In this document: piece by piece, positions 45,821-53,609 of the stretch | Position numbering within the stretch: position 1 is the first letter of the stretch | Layout of the letters: each line of letters opens with the position of its first letter | Assembly: GCA_021805025.1 (NCBI GenBank) | Contig: JAJZGF010000005.1 | Location: 1 to 64,000, forward strand | Length of the DNA: 64,000 nucleotides | From: Acidobacteriota bacterium | GTDB taxonomy: Bacteria; Acidobacteriota; Terriglobia; Terriglobales; Acidobacteriaceae | Reading direction: 5' to 3' | Made by a program: the position numbers and the translations under genes | Notes under the pieces: generated by a model | The model's database searches: none | The model's input: only the letters and a program-made list of their open reading frames with translations | What the model was told of the DNA's origin: nothing

Positions 45821-45955
45821 CCACTGGTGGGAAGGCATGTCGCAAGTATTTTGGGGCGCGGCCACCCGCAGAGGATCAACCAGCGCAGGTGTCGGGGATC
45901 AGAGAACAGAAATCAAGAATCGCAAAATTCACACTTGACATTAGCTGGACAATAA

Positions 45956-45971
45956 ACAACCATATGGTTGT
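45956..45971. promoter_or_regulatory. 16-bp perfect palindrome over the arsR start codon
   Basis: ACAACCATATGGTTGT is its own reverse complement and contains the start ATG. TTGACA at 45935-45940 looks like a -35 element. No ribosome site precedes the ATG. This fits an autoregulatory operator that also blocks translation initiation, or a leaderless start. Confidence 0.6.
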
Positions 45972-46317
45972 GAATGATCTGAATACAACATTCGCGGCTT
46001 TGTCGGATCCAACCCGGCGAGCGATGCTCAAACGGCTTTCACGCGGCCCTGCAACTGTGCATGGACTGACGGAACCGTTTGCCCTCTCACAGCAGATGAT
46101 TTCAAAACATATTGCCTACCTGGTGCGGGCGCGGATTGTGATCAAGACGAAGCGTGGACGAGAGAGTGTGTGCACGCTCAGGCCAGAGGCGATCAAGGCA
46201 GTCAGCGAATGGGCGATGAGCTATCGCCGATTCTGGGAAGAGAGTTTCGACAAATTGAATGTAGTTGTAAACCAAATGAAGAAAGAGGAGGTCAGAGATG
46301 ACAGAAAACATGGTTAA
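45964..46317 (+). CDS. ArsR-family transcriptional regulator
   Basis: 117 residues. AALSDPTRRAMLKRLSRGP and LSQQMISKHIAYLVRARIV form the winged helix. No Cys-based metal site is present. The last codons overlap the SRPBCC gene by 20 nt. The start lies in a perfect palindrome. The lower G+C compared with neighbours agrees with an acquired operon; the related pair at 37047-37864 has the usual codon bias. Confidence 0.88.
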   Translation: MVVNDLNTTFAALSDPTRRAMLKRLSRGPATVHGLTEPFALSQQMISKHIAYLVRARIVIKTKRGRESVCTLRPEAIKAVSEWAMSYRRFWEESFDKLNVVVNQMKKEEVRDDRKHG

Positions 46318-46807
46318 CGAGACAGAGCGGATGATTGTGACACGAGTTTTTGATGCCCCACGCGAGCTGGTTTGGAAGGCGTGGACTGACCCGAAATATG
46401 TGATGCAGTGGTGGGGGCCAACGGGCTTCACCTCGCCTGTTTGTAAGATGGATTTTCGCGTTGGGGGAAAATTCCTCTGCTGCATGAAGACGCCGGATGG
46501 GCAGGAGTTCTGGAATGCAGGTGAATACCACGAGATTGTTCTGCACGAGAAGATCGTTTCCTCGATGTACTTTTCCGACTCGAAGGGCAACAAAATCGAG
46601 CCTGCGGAATTAGGGATAGAACATGAGGCTATAGACGGTGCGTACGACGTGACCATCTTTGAGGATCTCGGAAACGGTCAGACAAAACTTACCTTCATTG
46701 GAAATGAACCCATGGAGAGCGCGAAAAATAGCGGTCAACTCGAGGGCTGGAACCAGATACTCGATAAAGTTGCCGCGGTTCTTGCGGGGCTGGCGCAGGC
46801 GAAGTAA
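46298..46807 (+). CDS. SRPBCC/AHSA1-like protein
   Basis: 169 residues. TRVFDAPRELVWKAWTDP and MQWWGPTGFTSP are the start of the AHSA1 helix-grip fold, and GQTKLTFIGNEP continues the sheet. It probably binds a hydrophobic ligand. GAGGAGGT sits 6-7 nt before the ATG, inside the arsR gene, so translation is coupled. It stands in an ArsR-SRPBCC-DoxX operon. Confidence 0.88.
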   Translation: MTENMVNETERMIVTRVFDAPRELVWKAWTDPKYVMQWWGPTGFTSPVCKMDFRVGGKFLCCMKTPDGQEFWNAGEYHEIVLHEKIVSSMYFSDSKGNKIEPAELGIEHEAIDGAYDVTIFEDLGNGQTKLTFIGNEPMESAKNSGQLEGWNQILDKVAAVLAGLAQAK

Positions 46808-46861
46808 GACATTTCCTCTGGTATTCTCATCGCATCGCAATCGCATTTTAGGAGGTGCGCC

Positions 46862-47248
46862 ATGAAGATCGCCATTGTGATTGCCCGCGTCCTGCTCGGG
46901 TTCGTGTTTGCCGCTGCTGGTCTAGTTAGCGTTCTTAAGCTTGGCAAGATGGGCGGAATGCCAGGTGATGCCACCACCTTCCTGACCTTGATGGTGGCGC
47001 ATAACTACACCACCTTCGTCGCGCTCGTTATGCTGATGGGTGGCCTGCTGCTTCTGGTGGGCCGCTTTGTTCCATTGGGCCTTGTGCTCCTTGGGCCGAT
47101 CCTTGTTAATATCCTTCTGTTCCATTTCCTGTTTCACGTACCGGGTAGCCCTACGGGACTGGTCTGCACCGCGCTTGAAGTCTTTCTCATCTGGGGATAT
47201 TGGTCCAGCTTCCGCGGGATATTTGCTGCGACACCAAAGATCTTCTAG
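46862..47248 (+). CDS. DoxX-like membrane protein
   Basis: 128 residues with four hydrophobic helices (IARVLLGFVFAAAGL, VALVMLMGGLLLLVGRFVP, LGLVLLGPILVNILLFHFLF and LVCTALEVFLIWGYW). The pattern fits DoxX/DoxD-related quinone-linked or unknown inner-membrane proteins. TAGGAGGT precedes the ATG. It closes the operon; a type A palindrome begins 14 nt after the stop. Confidence 0.85.
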   Translation: MKIAIVIARVLLGFVFAAAGLVSVLKLGKMGGMPGDATTFLTLMVAHNYTTFVALVMLMGGLLLLVGRFVPLGLVLLGPILVNILLFHFLFHVPGSPTGLVCTALEVFLIWGYWSSFRGIFAATPKIF

Positions 47249-47262
47249 AACAGCCGGGGTGC

Positions 47263-47297
47263 CCCACTCTAGCCGCGTCTTTTGCGGCTAGGGTGGG
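47263..47297. repeat. Dispersed palindromic element, type A, copy 2
   Basis: CCCACTCTAGCCGC (47263-47276) pairs with GCGGCTAGGGTGGG (47284-47297) with one wobble and the loop GTCTTTT. The border GGGGTGCC and the inner T-rich loop match the copy at 17267-17301 while the arms differ. Confidence 0.8.
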
Positions 47298-47299
47298 AT

Positions 47300-47364
47300 A
47301 GCAAGAGCTTTTCCCCGACCCGAGCTTGTACCTTCCCGCCCAAGCGAAGCTTGGACAGGGCACC
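47300..47364 (+). repeat. Direct repeat, copy 2
   Basis: AGCAAGAGCTTTTCCCC, GACCCGAGCTTGTACC, CGCCCAAGCGAAGCTTGG and CAGGGCACC follow the order of copy 1 at 45757-45820 with a few substitutions and a 2-nt indel. Together they bracket the DoxX operon. Bases 47365-47679 contain further short palindromes (GTCCGATGGAC near 47410) but no gene. Confidence 0.8.
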
Positions 47365-47679
47365 TGCTTGTCGTGTGCGGGGTGAGGTTTGTGGTATCCC
47401 ACCCAAGCCGTCCGATGGACGTCATGGATGGGACACCCAGACTTGTTGGGATGCTGAGCGCCAAAAACTCATGAGTGGGCCACCCGCCTTCCGATTCGCA
47501 GTAGCGGGAAACGCGCCTGCGGGGCATCCGCGTGTTTGGCGGAATTTTCCGGGCGCACCATCTGCTGGTTTTCAGCACAACCGGTCGTACATTCCCTTGG
47601 CATGCGATGACGCGTTTTCAAGGCGTGAGCGCGGATGCGCCGGCCAGCAGTTCGAGAATGCGACGCCTGGAAATTGTTA

Positions 47680-48081
47680 TTACTGACCTGCCGGGGCCGC
47701 CTTCTTGTGCTCTGTGAAGATGTGCGCTTGATGACAGTTCACGCACGTCTTGCCTTGCATGAAGGGATCAGACTTCAGTTGTGCCACCTGATCGGTGTGA
47801 CAGGTCTCGCATGTGCTTAACCCCGGCTTGCCCGCGAAGTCCGCTGCGGTTGTCTCGCCATGGCACACGGTGCATTCCACACCGTTGGCGGCATGCGGGC
47901 TGGCTTTCCATTGGTCATATATCACCTTATGGCAGGTGGCACAGGTATCCCCGGCTGGAAGCAGCCGATGGTGGATATGCGTGGGTTTATCCTGCTGAGC
48001 AATGGCAGGTTGGACGGCAGCAGCCAAAAAGAGAAAAAGGAGCAGGGCGGAGCCGAACATACACTTGCGGAAACTATTCAC
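47680..48081 (-). CDS. Periplasmic tetraheme cytochrome c
   Basis: 133 residues with a signal peptide (LLLFLFLAAAVQPAIAQQ) and four CxxCH heme sites (CATCH, CTVCH, CETCH, CVNCH). Extra His residues (HIHHR, SPHAA) can be distal ligands. It carries electrons in the periplasm. The GTG start has AGGAGG 9 nt upstream. A GTGA-N6-TCAC box (48139-48152) lies about 60 nt before the gene. It is a single gene in its direction. Confidence 0.88.
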   Translation of the reverse strand: MNSFRKCMFGSALLLFLFLAAAVQPAIAQQDKPTHIHHRLLPAGDTCATCHKVIYDQWKASPHAANGVECTVCHGETTAADFAGKPGLSTCETCHTDQVAQLKSDPFMQGKTCVNCHQAHIFTEHKKAAPAGQ

Positions 48082-48138
48082 GGAAAAGTCCTCCTGAGTA
48101 CGATGTCGCAGTATTGAACCGGCGACGGCTGCCGATCA

Positions 48139-48152
48139 GTGACACATATCAC
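48139..48152 (-). promoter_or_regulatory. Crp/Fnr-like box upstream of the tetraheme cytochrome
   Basis: GTGACACATATCAC matches GTGA-N6-TCAC exactly, like the boxes at 633 and 811. The distance to the start (58 nt) suits activation. Confidence 0.6.
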
Positions 48153-48629
48153 GTCTCACCGGAACGCGATCTTCGCACTGCCCGCGAGGTCTGCCAAATG
48201 AATGGGCACAAACCTCGCCTTATACCGCTGTCTGCCGCTACGGTCGTGCAGATTCACGCGCTATGATGCGCCTTTTCGCTACCGCCTCGGCTGAGGCGTT
48301 GCTGTCACCAGAGTCGGCCCAACCGCACAACGGGCAGCTTACCGAGCCTTTAAGGAACCCTGTCCGGCCGTTCCAACATGAGGGCGAACACCCAAAGCCC
48401 CCATCGAGCAAATGGGGTGCGGCTCTTGGGGAGTCACGCGCAAGCCGGGACTTATCCGTCCATTCGTCAGATCAGTACTCCGAAACGCTCATCGCGCCCG
48501 GATTCCGCACTCCGGGCGCATGCCCAATCGAGTGTGGCGACGATTTGCTCCGGTACCCATACGCACCACGGCCCACCCCGCGCAAGGCAAGCGCCTTCGC
48601 AATGGTGGGCCGCTATTGTCTTCTATCGC
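48153..48629. other. Intergenic region with several palindromes
   Basis: No gene is seen. Hairpins: CCCCAT/ATGGGG (48399-48417), GCGCCCGGA/TCCGGGCGC (48494-48519, 9 bp perfect, 8-nt loop) and CGGCCCACC/GGTGGGCCG (48569-48612), which carries an inner AAGGC/GCCTT stem and lies right after the FKBP stop as a likely terminator. Confidence 0.6.
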
Positions 48630-49409
48630 CTACTGCTGGGGCTGCGCCGGATTCGGCGGCGTCGCTGGCTCTGCCGGCTTGGCCGGTGTCGCAGGCTGTG
48701 CAGGCTGCGCGGGCGCTGCCGTCCCCGGCGTCACCGGCGGATGGCCCGGCGGCATCGGCGCTCCCGGATGGCCCGGCATCCCGCCGCCCATCATGCCCGG
48801 ATGCCCCATCGGCATCTGCATCTCCTTCTGGTCCACCAGCTCCACATCAAAAATCAGGTCAGCCTTCGGTGGAATGCCCGGATGCGCCGCGTCCGGTCCC
48901 GGACGTCCCTTGGCCCCATACGCCAGTTGCCACGGAATGAACAACCGCCGCTTACCGCCCACATGCATCCCGGCGAATCCCTGATCAAATCCCGGAATCA
49001 CCCGCCCGAATCCCTGCGGAAATGCAATCGGCTCCGCATCGCCCAGCTTCGGCTTGCCGTCTTCGCCCATCACCGGCTTGCCGTCCTTATCCATCACCGG
49101 CTGCCGCGGATGGTCATACGACGAGTCGAACTTGTGCCCGTCCGCCGCCAGCCATCCCGTGTAGTGCACCCTGTACACCCAGTTCGGCTGCGCTTCCTCG
49201 CCCGTGCCGATCTTGATCTCCTGATACCGCAGCGCAAACGCCGTCTTCGTCACCGCATGAACCGGCGGCACTCCCGGAGGCAGCGTCGCCGCCGCTGTCG
49301 AAGTATGATGCACCGCGGTCTTCGCGCCCGTCGCCGGCTTGGCCGTCGTTTGCGCGGCAGCTGTTGAAGCGGCGGCCGCAATCAGACAAAGGATGAAAGA
49401 AAATCTCAT
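48630..49409 (-). CDS. Secreted FKBP-type peptidyl-prolyl isomerase
   Basis: 259 residues with a signal peptide (FSFILCLIAAAASTAAAQ). The FKBP fold is seen in RVHYTGWLAADGHKFDSSYD, GRVIPGFDQGFAGMHVGGKR and IPPKADLIFDVELVD. An insertion with two related blocks (MDKDGKPVM, GEDGKPKLG) is placed between the first strands and IAFPQGFG. The C-terminus is a Pro/Ala/Gly-rich repeat tail (PAQPAQPATPAKPAEPA). It assists folding in the periplasm. Confidence 0.9.
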   Translation of the reverse strand: MRFSFILCLIAAAASTAAAQTTAKPATGAKTAVHHTSTAAATLPPGVPPVHAVTKTAFALRYQEIKIGTGEEAQPNWVYRVHYTGWLAADGHKFDSSYDHPRQPVMDKDGKPVMGEDGKPKLGDAEPIAFPQGFGRVIPGFDQGFAGMHVGGKRRLFIPWQLAYGAKGRPGPDAAHPGIPPKADLIFDVELVDQKEMQMPMGHPGMMGGGMPGHPGAPMPPGHPPVTPGTAAPAQPAQPATPAKPAEPATPPNPAQPQQ

Positions 49410-49499
49410 ACCGTACAAAGGCTCCTCTTGAACTCCCTCCCGGAGTCTATCAGGCACTCCCTTTATGTCTCTTTATGCATTCGCGGCGTACAGTGGGGC

Positions 49500-50294
49500 A
49501 TGGAGCCATTTTTCCTTCATCTCTTCCATGCAATCTGGCTTCCCTCCGCCTCTTTGCTGGCCGGAATCCTCAACACCATCGCAGGCGGCGGCTCGTTCCT
49601 GTCCCTGCCCGCGCTGCTCGCCAGCACCACCGCCATCGGCGTCGGAGCCGTCACCGCCCAGGCCACCAACACCGTCGCCCTCTGGCCCGGCCAGCTCACG
49701 TCGCTCGTCGCCTACCGCCAGCTCCTCCGCCAATACGGCTGGAGCCTTGTCCCCATCGGTCTTGCCTCCGGCATCGGCGGCGAAATCGGCGGCTGGCTGC
49801 TGCTCCACACCGGCAACAAGCGCTTCCGCGAGCTGCTTCCCTGGCTGCTGCTCTTCGCCGCGGTCATGTTCGCCATGAGCTTCCCCCTCGGCCGCTGGCT
49901 CCAGACGCTTTCCGGCGGCCGCCGCTACGAGCGTTGGCTGCTCATCGGCATGGTCGTCGTCAGCGTCTACGTCGGCTACTTCGGCGCGGGCGGCGGCTTC
50001 CTCGCCATGGCCCTCTTCGGCTTCTGCGGCGTCCACGACATTCACGAGATGAACGCGCTCAAGGTCCTCACCGCGGCCGTCTCCATCGGCATCCCCACCG
50101 CCAACTTCATCCTCGCCGGCCGCGTCGCCTGGCAGTTCTGCCTCGTCATGGCCACCCTCGCCGCCGTCGGCGGCTACCTCGGCGCGCACTTCAGCCGCAA
50201 GGTCAACCAGCGCGCCATGCGCTGGACCGTCGTCACCATCGGCTTCGCCACCGCCGCTTACTTCTTCGTGGACAACTACACGCTGCGGCATTGA
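49500..50294 (+). CDS. TauE/SafE family anion exporter
   Basis: 264 residues with about eight hydrophobic helices. GILNTIAGGGSFLSLPAL and YVGYFGAGGGFLAMALFG are the two family repeats. It likely exports sulfite or related organic anions. The ATG is chosen as the family-like start; no strong ribosome site precedes it. The reading frame upstream contains no family sequence. Confidence 0.88.
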   Translation: MEPFFLHLFHAIWLPSASLLAGILNTIAGGGSFLSLPALLASTTAIGVGAVTAQATNTVALWPGQLTSLVAYRQLLRQYGWSLVPIGLASGIGGEIGGWLLLHTGNKRFRELLPWLLLFAAVMFAMSFPLGRWLQTLSGGRRYERWLLIGMVVVSVYVGYFGAGGGFLAMALFGFCGVHDIHEMNALKVLTAAVSIGIPTANFILAGRVAWQFCLVMATLAAVGGYLGAHFSRKVNQRAMRWTVVTIGFATAAYFFVDNYTLRH

Positions 50295-50376
50295 TCGAAC
50301 CAAGCACAATCTCCGAACGATCGCATATACTCAGTGCGTTCAGTTCTGGACACACCGTTCTAGAATAGGTAACTCC

Positions 50377-50889
50377 ATGCGATTTGCTCTCTTCCTTCTG
50401 ATCTTTGCGCTCGCCCCTTCAAGCGGATATGGTCAGAATCCTCCACCAGATGCAAGAGTGGGTATCGAAGGGTATGATGCGACGCGCTTGAGCACGCCGC
50501 AACCGTCGTTCACGAGCCTGGTTGAAAAGCAGTCCAGGCTCTGGCAGGCCCGCAAAAATGGAGATGCTCGTTCTGCGAGGAAGATCGTAACGGGCAAGTT
50601 GACCTTAACCAGTGTCACGGGAGCGAACAACGGCAAACAGTTTATTCATCAGATCGAGGCAGGAACCTGCAAAGTCAGTAGCTTCAAGCTGAAGGACTTT
50701 GATGTGAGAAAGCCGAATCAAACCTCATTGGTCCTGACATACAACGCAATCCAGAATGCCGCCTGCGCAGGCAAGACGCTGCCGCATGAGGTTCTTGTGA
50801 AGGTCGGCTATTGGAACGAGGCTGGCGATTGGACAATGATCTATTACCTGGAAGAACTACCCAATCCACTCAAGAACAGCAAGCCCTAA
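50377..50889 (+). CDS. Secreted SnoaL/DUF4440-like protein
   Basis: 170 residues with a signal peptide (RFALFLLIFALAPSSGYG). LWQARKNGDARSARKI, GKLTLTSVTG and GDWTMIYYLEEL fit the cone-shaped NTF2-like fold. Two Cys (C in GTCKVS and AACAGK) could pair. The codons are more AT-rich than the neighbours. The stop overlaps the convergent M20 stop by 4 nt. Function unknown. Confidence 0.7.
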   Translation: MRFALFLLIFALAPSSGYGQNPPPDARVGIEGYDATRLSTPQPSFTSLVEKQSRLWQARKNGDARSARKIVTGKLTLTSVTGANNGKQFIHQIEAGTCKVSSFKLKDFDVRKPNQTSLVLTYNAIQNAACAGKTLPHEVLVKVGYWNEAGDWTMIYYLEELPNPLKNSKP

Positions 50890-52157
50890 CTGCGAGAGCG
50901 AAGCAATCGCGCTTTCGACGGAATCTCCCCATTCTCACTGCCCGAGAAGGGTAATTCAATGTTTCCTGTTCCCCTCTCCCTATTTCCTGCTCCGGCCAGC
51001 ATCCCCGCCAGCAGCGCCGTACGTGTTGCCAGATGCTCCACCACCACGTGCTCATGGCTCGCGTGCGCGCCCTCGCCCACAGCGCCCATCCCATCCAACG
51101 TCGGCACGCCCAGCGCCGAGGTAAAATTCCCATCCGATGCCCCGCCCGTCGCCGCTTCCTCCAGCGCAAACCCCAGTTCCGCCGCCAGCGCCCGCGCCCG
51201 CTCAAACAGCTTCACAGTCCCTCGCGTCCGCTCCATGGGTGGCCGGTTGATACCGCCCGTCACCGCCAGCGAGCAGCGCTTGTCCCGCGCGCCCAGCCCG
51301 GCAAACCTGCGCTCCATCCGAACTCCGTCGCCCTTCCGCGCAATCCGCACGTCCACCTCGGCCCACGCCTCCGCGGGAATCACGTTCGACTTTGTCCCGC
51401 CGCCCACCACGCCCACGCTCACCGTCAGCCCGCGCTTCAGAACGGTCCACCCGCTCACCGTCTCCACCGCGCGCGCCAGCTCGCGCACCGCGCTTGCGCC
51501 CTTCTCAAAGTCCACGCCTGCATGTGCGCCCACGCCCTTGATCTCGATGCGCCAGTTCCCCGTGCCTTTGCGCGCCGTCTTGTACGCCAGCCCCTGGGCC
51601 GGCTCCAGCACATACACCGCCGCGCACTCCTGCGCCAGCCGCTCCGTGATGGGCCGCGACACCGGACTGCCCAGCTCTTCCTCACTGTTCAGCAGCAGCA
51701 CAATCTCCCGCTCCAGCAACTCCGCTTCGCTCAACATTTCAATCGCCGTCAGTGCCATCGCCACCCCGGCCTTCATGTCCAGCGTGCCCGGACCCCACAG
51801 CCTTCCGTCGCGCACGCGGCACGGCATCGTCTTCAGCGTGCCCAGCGGCCACACCGTGTCCAGATGCCCCAGCAGCAGCACCCGTCCGCCCGCGCCCGTC
51901 TTCGACTTCGGCCCAAACCGCACCTCCACCACGTCCCCAAACGCCCGCTGCCGATGCAGCTTCACCCGGCCGCCCAGCGCCTTGCACTCCGCCGCCGCCA
52001 TCGCCGCGCACGCATCCACCGCCGCCTTGTCGTCCGACGGCGACTCCGCCGCGACTAGCCGGCGCGTTCGCTCGACAATCGCAGCCTCTTTGCGCCGCGC
52101 CCCCGCCAGCAGCGCCCGCATCGGTATCAAACCCTCATGCACAGCAGTCACTCGCAT
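50886..52157 (-). CDS. M20 family metallopeptidase (carboxypeptidase G2-like)
   Basis: 423 residues. Metal ligands are H98 and D100 (GHLDTVW), D127 (GTLDMKAG), E159/E160 (SEEELGS) and the C-terminal His in ASHEHV. It should release C-terminal amino acids from peptides or folates in the cytoplasm. The last 35 residues (from about ERGTGNIELPFSG) are low-complexity and lie outside the family, probably read-through into former intergenic repeat. An ATG 12 codons in is an alternative start. Confidence 0.88.
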   Translation of the reverse strand: MRVTAVHEGLIPMRALLAGARRKEAAIVERTRRLVAAESPSDDKAAVDACAAMAAAECKALGGRVKLHRQRAFGDVVEVRFGPKSKTGAGGRVLLLGHLDTVWPLGTLKTMPCRVRDGRLWGPGTLDMKAGVAMALTAIEMLSEAELLEREIVLLLNSEEELGSPVSRPITERLAQECAAVYVLEPAQGLAYKTARKGTGNWRIEIKGVGAHAGVDFEKGASAVRELARAVETVSGWTVLKRGLTVSVGVVGGGTKSNVIPAEAWAEVDVRIARKGDGVRMERRFAGLGARDKRCSLAVTGGINRPPMERTRGTVKLFERARALAAELGFALEEAATGGASDGNFTSALGVPTLDGMGAVGEGAHASHEHVVVEHLATRTALLAGMLAGAGNRERGTGNIELPFSGSENGEIPSKARLLRSRS

Positions 52158-52184
52158 CCCTGTCTCGCTCGCTTCCGGATTTAT

Positions 52185-53345
52185 TCATCGCAGAGTCTCA
52201 TCCCGCAGTGTCTCCGCGCGCGCAATGAAGCGCTGCCGCGCCGCTGCCTGCTGCGGAGTCCGCGGATGCCCAAGATCAGAAACAAATTGCTGATAGGCCG
52301 CCTCGATCTGGTCGTCCGGCAAGCTGCTCGCACTGGGAAAATCCACCTTCAGCAGTTGCAGCAGCCTGGCGACGTCGTCCTCACTCTGCGGCACGGCGGC
52401 CGCGTAATGCGTGACCCTCGGAGCCTCGCTTTCAATCTCAAATCTGCACGTCGCCTGCCGCGATGCCTGCGGCACTCGCAATCCCGCCGGTACCGGAATC
52501 CGGTCGCACAACGCCTCGTCTTTGGTCTCCACAGCAACCTGATACAGGCAAACACTGCGAAATCCCTCCGGCTCGCCCGCCAGCGGCAGCTCCGCTGGAA
52601 TCTTCTCGCACCAGCGCGCATCCAGGCGCGTCATCGCCGCCAGGTCCGCCAGATACGCGGCATCCTCCCTGCTCACGCCCGCCGCGGGCAGCGTCCCATC
52701 CCGCGCGCCGATCACATGCTCAATCCGCGTCATCAGTGCATCTTTGCTCAGCGTACCGGGAACCACCACCGTCGCAGTCCCCGATGCGTTCCGCCCAATC
52801 TGAAGACCGTATCGATCCGACAGCCCTCGATAGATATCCTTCACCCGAATCAGCGGTCCAATCACGCCCTCATCCTGAATCGTGTCCGGACTGTAGCCCA
52901 TTGCATCAAAAAAATGCAGCCGGGTAGGCGGTCCAACTCCAGCCCCCATCACATGCCTGCGGCGAACACCTTCCAGGCACGAGAACATCGACGTCTGCTG
53001 CCGCAAGATTGCAGGAGAACCCAGGCGCTTCACATACAGACACAGCCACGGGCTCCCTGTGTTGCGGGCCACCGCTTCATAGCACTCCGACCTCGCATAC
53101 GCTGCCGCCGAATCCCACCCGCCCCTCGAGTACGCCGACCATGGAATCTTTGCGCAGAGCTGCGGCGCGTTCGTCTTCTCTGCCGCAAACTCCATGAACT
53201 GCTCATAGTCATCTGGAGCATGCATCCCGGCCAGTTCGACGACCCAGCTTCGCACTCCTGCCAGTTCCGTCAGCGCCCAGACCGCCAGCACCGCTGCACA
53301 GAGGCGCCAGCCCCCTCCTGCCCGGCTTTTCGCTTTCAAATCCAC
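52185..53345 (-). CDS. Unknown membrane-anchored protein with repeated C-x-(K/R)-I-P motif
   Basis: About 386 residues, with one hydrophobic segment (LCAAVLAVWALTELAGV) and a long region that holds LCAKIPWSA, WCEKIPAEL and LCDRIPVPA, three spaced copies of C-x-(K/R)-I-P, plus several other Cys residues. I do not recognise the family. The GTG start is provisional: no ribosome site is seen, and the frame is open for 59 more codons upstream. It sits 27 nt before the M20 gene on the same strand. Confidence 0.55.
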   Translation of the reverse strand: MDLKAKSRAGGGWRLCAAVLAVWALTELAGVRSWVVELAGMHAPDDYEQFMEFAAEKTNAPQLCAKIPWSAYSRGGWDSAAAYARSECYEAVARNTGSPWLCLYVKRLGSPAILRQQTSMFSCLEGVRRRHVMGAGVGPPTRLHFFDAMGYSPDTIQDEGVIGPLIRVKDIYRGLSDRYGLQIGRNASGTATVVVPGTLSKDALMTRIEHVIGARDGTLPAAGVSREDAAYLADLAAMTRLDARWCEKIPAELPLAGEPEGFRSVCLYQVAVETKDEALCDRIPVPAGLRVPQASRQATCRFEIESEAPRVTHYAAAVPQSEDDVARLLQLLKVDFPSASSLPDDQIEAAYQQFVSDLGHPRTPQQAAARQRFIARAETLRDETLR

Positions 53346-53609
53346 GGCATGATTGTAGCCGTGGGCTGCGTATGCCCCGACGGCGAACTCTTCAGCGAAC
53401 ATCCGCAGGCACTCCGCCCCCGGTCCCGTCGCGCTCCTTGATGCATTCCCCCCCCGGTCCTGCGTTGCTGAGCCACGGTGCAATCCCGCACTCGGAGTCA
53501 CGCGGTGTTCATAAAGCGTCAAAGTGTGGCAAAATTGCCACAGGACGCAGAAGCCTCCTCGCGTCTAACCTGACTGTTGCGCAAGTTTTCCACAGCGGGA
53601 GAAGTTCTT

